From Chamaelirium japonicum (taxonomy: Eukaryota > Streptophyta > Magnoliopsida > Liliales > Melanthiaceae), in the NCBI GenBank assembly GCA_947650365.1, contig OX393557.1:46749979-46813978 (forward strand): a stretch of 64,000 nucleotides of DNA, read 5' to 3'. The translations under genes were made by a program, and so were the position numbers. The stretch's first letter is position 1. The number at the start of each line of letters is the position of its first letter. Under the pieces are notes generated by a model. It searched no databases. It saw only the letters and a program-made list of their open reading frames with translations, and was not told the origin of the DNA. Below, one piece after another: positions 58,200-64,000 of the stretch.

Positions 58200-59764
58200 C
58201 CGTCCATTTCTTGAACTGTCCCGTCTACTAGTGCAGCATAGATTTCACCGAAATAGAGGCAAGACTCGTACTCAGTCTTCAGCTTTTCAAAACCCTCGAC
58301 CGCAGTGGTCAACTTAGACAAAACAAACATACGACGACTGAGTGTGTCGGCCGCCTTGTTCTCTACTCCCGCCTTATGGCGTAGGGTGAAAGTGTAGTCC
58401 TGGAGGAACTCGACCCAGCGACCATGTCGTGTGTTAAGCTTCTTTTGCGAGTATATATACCGCAGGGCCTCATGGTCATAATAGATAACAAATTCTTGCG
58501 GGAGCAGATAGTGCCGCCAGTGGCGAAGCGACTGAATTACCGCATAGAATTCCTTATCATAAGTGGAGTATCGCTGGCGAGTTTCATTCAGTTTCTCGCT
58601 GAAATATGCGACAGGATGACCTTCTTGGGAGAGGACGCCTCCAATGCCAATTCCAGAGGCGTCACAGGCCACTTCAAAGACTTCGGTAAAATCTGGGAGG
58701 CGCATCACAGGTGCCTCAACCATTCGCTTCTTAATTTCCAGAAAAGCCCTAGTGGCAGCACTAGTCCACTGAAACTCGCCTTTCTTTAGGCAGTCTGTGA
58801 TTGGGGCCGTAATGGTACTGAACCCCTTGATGAACCTCCTGTAAAAAGTGGCGAGACCGTGGAAGCTCCGGACATCCCGGATGTTCTTGGGTTCAGGCCA
58901 TTCTTCAATTGCGCGGACCTTTTCCGGGTCAGCAGAAACCCCGTTGACAGAAATAACAAAACCGAGGAAGTGGACTTCGATGGTAAGAAAAGTGCACTTC
59001 TTAGGATTGGTGAACAGCTCTTCCTTCCTCAGTACGGTGCAGACTTGCCGAAGGTGGTTTAAATGTTGCGCCTGGAACTGGCTATAAATGAGTACGTCAT
59101 CAAAGTACACCACAAGAAATTTTCCCATAAAAGGGCGTAGTACTTGTGTCATGACTCTCATGAAAGTGCTAGGCGCATTGGTCAGTCCAAACGGCATAAC
59201 CATCCACTCGTACAGTCCGTCCTTGGTCTTAAACGCCGTCTTCCACTCATCTCCAGGGCGGATGCGAATTTGGTGGTAACCACGCTTCAAGTCAACTTTG
59301 GAGAAGACTGTGGCTCCGGACATCAGGTCTAACAGATCATCCAGGCGAGGGATAGGAAAACGGTATTTGACTGTTATCTTGTTGATGGCACAACTATCCA
59401 CGCACATACGCCAGGTTCCATCCTTCTTGGGCGTAAGCAGAGCGGGAACCGCGCAAGGACTCATACTTTCTTTGATGAAACCCTTCCTCAATAATTCATC
59501 AACTTGCCGTTTCAGCACGGCATGCTTCGTAGGGTTCATCCGGTAGTGGGGCAGGTTGGGGAGGCTTGCTCCAGGAACCAAGTCGATGGCGTGTTGTATG
59601 TCACGCATCGGAGACAGTTGGTCTGGGAGGTCCTCAGGGAAGACATCGGCGAACTCTTTCAACACTGGAGCAATCTCTAAGGGAATAACTTGGGTGGACT
59701 CTTTAGGAACTTCCCGGGCTGCAAGGACCATGACTGGAGCTCCTTTTTCCATCTCGATGCTCAA
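58200..59764 (-). mobile_element. Gypsy reverse transcriptase and RNase H region
   Basis: Recognisable RT blocks KVDLKRGYHQIRIRPGDEWK, MPFGLTNAPSTFM and VVYFDDVLIYS (YxDD catalytic motif), then RNase H (ACDASGIGIGG, DKEFYAVIQSLRHWRHYLLP, ADTLSRR). Chromovirus-like. Confidence 0.93.
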
Positions 59765-59818
59765 TTCTTTGACACCGATGTAACTGACGTTACTGGTTTT
59801 CTTTGTGGGTGTGTGCTG

Positions 59819-60271
59819 TTACGCGGGCTGACTACTCTTGGGTTGAGAAGGCAACAGTTTGATTTTCTTACCCTTATGTTCAAACAGGCACATGTTAGAT
59901 CGGCCATAGATGAGAACATCATTATCGAAAAGCCAAGGCCGTCCCGGTATAACTCGACCCACATCCATAGTCAAGACATCACACCAGATCTTCTCCTGAT
60001 AGGCATTATAGTTTATGGGGACCAAACATCTCTGTTTGACCTCCATTGCCGTAGAGTTGATCCAGGAAACTTGGTATGGTCGGGGATGGGAAACTGCCTT
60101 CAACCCAGTCTTGGAGATCACGGCAGACGAAACTGCGTTAACGCAACTTCCACTGTCGATGATCACTTTACAGTTCTTATCCCCAATCCGGGTGAAAGTG
60201 TGAAAGATATTGGTACGCCTCCAATCATCTTGCTCTTTCGGCTGGGACAAAGCGCAACTTACAACTGACAA
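59819..60271 (-). mobile_element. Gypsy aspartic protease region
   Basis: Contains IIDSGSCVNAVS, a retropepsin-type DSG active-site motif in plant gypsy context, between gag and reverse transcriptase. Confidence 0.85.
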
Positions 60272-60429
60272 TTTGATGGGCGACGCATACCTAAGGCAAG
60301 CTAGTATGGGGTCACTATCATCTTCATCGACGTCTCCCTCGTCTTCGTAGGCTTGGTACTAAAAGCCGTCAACCTCTGACTCTAGTGCCTCAACAGGTGT
60401 GCCATCAATGATGTTGATTTTGACGGGGC

Positions 60430-61433
60430 TAGGGCAATTCGCAGCCACGTGTCCATAACCCTGGCACTTGTAACACTTGATGAGGGGACTGACTTTGGAG
60501 AAATCCCACTCAGGGCTCTTGCCACGGTTGTCCTCATTGCTTCGACTGGTGGAGTCGGCTCGTTGTTGAGATTGGTTGGGGTAGGGCCGACTTGGGTAGT
60601 TGCTTCAGGAGGATCGAGGGGTATTACTTCGGGAATCTTGGCCCCGATGAGAGTGGGTGGACCTAATGCTATCGAGATCTTGCACTAAAGCGTAGGCCCT
60701 CTCTAATTCTGTAACATCTCGAGCAAGGAGCTCGTTCCTCAGGTCTTCTCTCAGACCTGACCGGAAACGAGACAGAACCTGAACAGGGGTTTCAGTCCCT
60801 AGAACGTTGCAGCAGGTCAAGAACTCGTCAAACTTGGCGACGTAGTCCCTTGCTGACTTGTTGCCTTGAGTGAATTGATGCCACTGATCCAAGATAGGAG
60901 GGTGACACGTATTTTCCCTTCAGTTCATTTTTCATGGCTACCCAAGTATCGATGGGATCTTGGGTTCGGGCCACTCTCAAGGCTTCTACGTTAGTCCAGT
61001 ATTGACTGGCAGGGCCACTGAGTTTCATCGCGGCAAATCGGACCTTCCTGGGTTCCGTTAATGGGTACCAGGCAAAATACCGGTCCATGGATTGGAGCCA
61101 GTCTAGGAAAAATTGGGGATCATGCCGACCATCGAAAGAGGGCACTTCTAGCCTGATGCTCCGGAGATATTGTTCATCCGGATCTTGATTATTTTGCCAA
61201 GGTGACCGAAAATCTTGAGGGTCCAGGGGTGGAGGAGTCCGAGGTGGAATGTGGTCCAGACGGTCAAAAGGGGCATTGGTATCGCGCTGGTCAGCTTCGA
61301 AATTTTGGTTCATTGTGGCAATCCCCTGAGCTAACTCAGTGCGTGTCCTAGCTAGGGCGTCGGGATCTATGTTGCAACTGTCAGACTCACTAGACTCCCC
61401 TAAAAGATATGTCCTACCTCTACGGGTTGGCAT
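60430..61433 (-). mobile_element. Gypsy gag region
   Basis: Minus strand from MPTRRGRTYLLGE (61433) through the capsid-type domain (SIRLEVPSFDGRHDPQFFLD, WLQSMDRYFAWYPLTEPRKV) to a zinc knuckle CYKCQGYGHVAANC near 60430-60478. Typical plant chromovirus gag. Broken. Confidence 0.88.
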
Positions 61434-61527
61434 GCATACACAACGACAATCGATGAAAATGAAATGATGACATATAATAAATGCAGGGTTCCTATCTAAA
61501 TGTCACGACCATGCTCTGATACCAAAA

Positions 61528-62950
61528 TGATGCAATACGATGCAGGTGAGCAGGAAATCAGCAGTTCAGTTGTACCCGCAATGTTCACAGTAAATTAAGA
61601 ATCTCAGACGGGAACCTTTGTTCATACAATCACAGGAATGATGGGTTTAACAAGTTACTACTAGCACCCTACAGCTCTTTTCCAGTATCCAGAATTAAAA
61701 TAATTAATGCTTAAATTATCAGGCACAAGTCCGTCCCGCAATATCAAATACTAATAGCCTAACGGGCAGGAATGGACACACAACCTCTTAACAGTGGACA
61801 GCGTGAGCAATTGATAATACGCTAGAGATTTGATGGATGGAACACGGGAGTACCTGGCTGGGTAGTAATGGTCTTACTGAAGCGGTGATGATGCGGGGAC
61901 GTCTTGGAAAACTCACAGACCTCTGGGTGAGGCAATGGCGGTGCTGGGGCCTCCGGGTGAGGTGAGATCGATGCAGGGGCCTCGACCGTCGTGGATCAAG
62001 CCATGATCAATGGCCGGATCATCCATGCGAGCATAATAGAGTGTATCGGGAGCACGGGCTCGGGGTGAGGGAAATCGGGTCGGGTCGGGTCGGGTTGGCT
62101 GTGAAGGGAAGAGAGGGAAAGGGCAGAGGGGCCGGGTCGGGTTGGCTGTGAAGGAAAGAGAGGGAAAGGGCAGAGGGACGGGGCGCAGATCGGCGAGCGG
62201 AGAGGAGGCGGGGCCGGTCGCAGGGAGGCGGCGGGGCTGGGATCGGGTCGGCGGGCAGAGAGGCGACGGGGGCCGATCGCAGGGGGGCGGCGGGGCTAGG
62301 ATCGGGCCGAAGCGGTAGGATAGCGGCTGGGCTGGGATCGGGTCCGCGGGCGGAGAGGCGGCGGGGGCCGACCGCAGGGTGGCGGTGGGGCTCGGCCTGG
62401 CGCGAGAGGAGGGCGGCAGGGGTGATGTGGGTCGGCGGGTGGAGAGGAGGGTGGGATCGGGCCGGGCTCGGGTCTGGGGCACAACAGAGAGGCGGGGAGG
62501 GAGAGAGGTGGGGGATCGGGTAGGGCTTGGGTCTGGGGCGCAGCAGAGATGAGGGAGGGGTCGGGTGGGGTTTAGGTAAAGGGGAAAGGAATTTGAATTG
62601 AGGGGTAGTCCCACTAGGGTTTCACACACCTAGATGGGCCCTAGGGTTTCACACACCTAGGTTTAGGCATACCTCACCTTGGCTCTCTCACAATTATGGG
62701 TAGAAGCAAAAATTTTATTCATTATTCAATGCCTCAGATGAAAAGACAGGGGCCTTTATAAAGGCGTACAACGACTGGTCCACACGGCCAACAGGCGAGG
62801 TGGGACTAAACACAAGTGCAACAAAAATAAAAACAACCAGAAAAAGAATATCAACCAGGAACAACTGATCACATCCACAAGCTAAGCTGGCGCCTCCTGC
62901 GCTGGTACACCCGCCACGGGCGCGGCTCAGTACTGATGTCCGCATCATCA
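61528..62950 (-). repeat. Gypsy 5' LTR (1.42 kb)
   Basis: Minus strand begins TGATGATGCGGACATCAG and ends GTATTGCATCA. Contains a long GC-rich stretch (about 62060-62560) of CCGATC/GGCGGC repeats that varies in length between the two LTRs and yields spurious proline- and arginine-rich open frames. Confidence 0.92.
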
Positions 62951-63528
62951 AGCCATTGAAAATTTCAGTTGGCTGGTTGTTTTTACTAAAACATATTTAT
63001 TTGTATAAAAAAATATTTTTATTTTTCACAAAACATGGTTTGAGCATGGATAAAAATACCGGTCGCGGACAAATTATCGACTGGCCAAAAATACCGGTGT
63101 GAATTGATTTTTGGTTTCAAAAAAATTTGAAAAAATAACCAAAAAATCCAGAATAATCTAAAATACTGGTTTGTGATGTTTTTTTTTTTCATTAGTAAAC
63201 TAGTTATAGGTATGAACCGGTTTTTTTAAGTTATAAAGTCACTGTTTTCACTGTATGATTCTAAATTATGGAATTTGATATAGTTATTAAATTGTATGTG
63301 TTAGATTAGCCTAGTATTATGCTTAGGGATTACAAAACACAATTCCTGACCATTGCACAAACATGAATTACACAACTAACACGACTACATGAGTCATATT
63401 TTATAATTTCACATAATAAACATAAACTCATAGTCCTAAGACTCCTAACATGGTTAGCAAATAAAATGCATATCCATAACTTACAAGAGTAGAGAATTAG
63501 ATATTTTTACCTACTTAGACTGAGTAAC
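62951..63528 (-). other. AT-rich DNA with AAAATACCGGT words, possible hAT subterminal region
   Basis: Contains TAAAAATACCGGTCGCGGAC, CAAAAATACCGGTG and AAAATACTGGTT within 120 bp (63050-63175), like the clustered subterminal repeats of plant hAT elements. Ends at the stop codon of the exon below. No terminal inverted repeat found; the gypsy element borders it. Confidence 0.4.
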
Positions 63529-63689
63529 TTAATACCACATGGAACATCGGGCAGGTTGCATTTCATCATCATCATCATCATCATTGTCTCGTGGATGACC
63601 GGATGGCGGCAATGTCGGATATTGGAAGAAATCATGCACAAATGACTGATATTGAGGCTCCCCGTACGAACTCCCAATTAGTCCCAATG
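63529..63689 (-). CDS. Possible last exon of a hAT-like transposase
   Basis: Minus strand: pyrimidine-rich acceptor (ATTGTGTAG|CA) at 63690, then 52 open codons to TAA at 63529: LGLIGSSYGEPQYQSFVHDF, a Pro-rich bend, an acidic run of six Asp and QPARCSMWY. Acidic tracts followed by a short basic or aromatic tail are common at the ends of plant hAT transposases, and AAAATACCGGT-type subterminal repeats follow immediately. The (ATC)n microsatellite at 63566-63586 is the Asp run. Earlier exons would lie right of the window. Without the catalytic domain this is a tentative call. Confidence 0.38.
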
Positions 63690-63692
63690 CTA

Positions 63693-64000
63693 CACAATTA
63701 TTTGGTTTTGTTTCAAAAAAAATACAACAAAAGAAAATAAAAATGAAAAAAACCCAAATTTACATGAACCGATCATGCAAATTTGGAGATGATGCCTATA
63801 GATCTATAGATCTACGCTTTGATGGCATAGATCTGTCCCATATCAATATTTTCACCACAATTATTTGGTTTTTTTCAAAAAGAAAAGTAACAAAAGAAAA
63901 TAAAAAATGAAAAAACCCCAAATTTGCATGAACCGATCATGCAAATTGGAGATGATGCTTATAAATCTATAGATCTAAGTTTTGATGGCATAGATCTGAC
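63693..64000. repeat. 163-bp tandem duplication
   Basis: 63693-63855 and 63856-64000 (running off the window) are direct copies starting CACAATTATTTGGTTTT and sharing GAACCGATCATGCAAAT, ATAGATCTA and TTTGATGGCATAGATCTG. About 10% diverged. It abuts the acceptor of the exon at 63529-63689. Confidence 0.85.

Larger units (their letters stand above)
55394..62950 (-). mobile_element. Ty3/gypsy chromovirus, near full length, broken
   Basis: 7.56 kb. Minus-strand order: 5' LTR (61528-62950), primer-binding site TGGTATCAGAGC (plus 61513-61524), gag with a CCHC zinc knuckle, protease, reverse transcriptase and RNase H, integrase, chromodomain, 3' LTR (55394-56784). Order RT before integrase plus a chromodomain defines the chromovirus branch; CRM or Galadriel-like lineage is possible. 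The LTRs differ by roughly 4%, suggesting an age of a few Myr. The flanks TCCAG and AGCCA do not form a target duplication, so one side may have been altered. It is a fossil with a handful of reading-frame breaks. Confidence 0.93.

Overview
This window is nuclear DNA of a flowering plant. It has spliced plant genes with GT-AG introns, plant Ty1/copia and Ty3/gypsy (chromovirus) retrotransposons, TRIM and LARD elements primed by initiator tRNA-Met, many hAT-type elements and foldback MITEs, and very long GA/CT microsatellites. Bloated introns and a MiAMP1-type peptide fit a large, repeat-rich, perhaps woody or early-diverging angiosperm genome, but the species cannot be named from the sequence.

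Layout. 1-6031: a C-rich tract, then a broken Ty1/copia element whose integrase region carries two nested hAT insertions, each with an 8-bp target duplication. 8887-18206 (minus): the first five coding exons of sterol C24-methyltransferase 1 (SMT1), identified by splicing and translation. Its introns hold TRIMs, LINE debris, a hAT-like element and a palindrome-rich patch. The rest of the gene should lie left of base 1, beyond the copia element. 19-24.3 kb: 'GGGTGGCAA' hAT copies, a foldback MITE and a strongly decayed copia element. 25-26.6 kb: a LINE fragment, MITEs and a complete intronless gene for a secreted MiAMP1-like antimicrobial peptide (26251-26586, minus) with a TATA box and a long CT leader. 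26.8-34.9 kb: a patchwork of hAT copies (some nested), MITEs, LTR remnants, a GC-rich minisatellite, and a chimeric LTR/TRIM unit (33173-34393).

34961-45466: a very young, noncoding large LTR element (LARD) with a perfect 5-bp target duplication and a hierarchical tandem array inside. 45.5-50.7 kb: a MITE, a 1.25-kb hAT copy with a nested MITE, huge CT microsatellites and degenerate telomere-like repeats. 50774-51345 (minus): the last coding exon of an OBERON/PVIP-type PHD-finger protein. 53-54.8 kb: a TRIM and another hAT copy, both with perfect target duplications. 55394-62950 (minus): a nearly full-length but broken Ty3/gypsy chromovirus. The right edge holds what may be the last exon and subterminal DNA of an autonomous hAT element.

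Only three host loci are supported: SMT1 (partial), the MiAMP1-like gene (complete) and the OBERON-type gene (last exon). They do not form a pathway or cluster. Most of the remainder is mobile or simple-sequence DNA. I found no convincing new multi-gene system. The most unusual items are the LTR/TRIM chimera joined at the primer-binding site, the LARD's repeat-of-repeats core, and the density of hAT insertions with readable target duplications.
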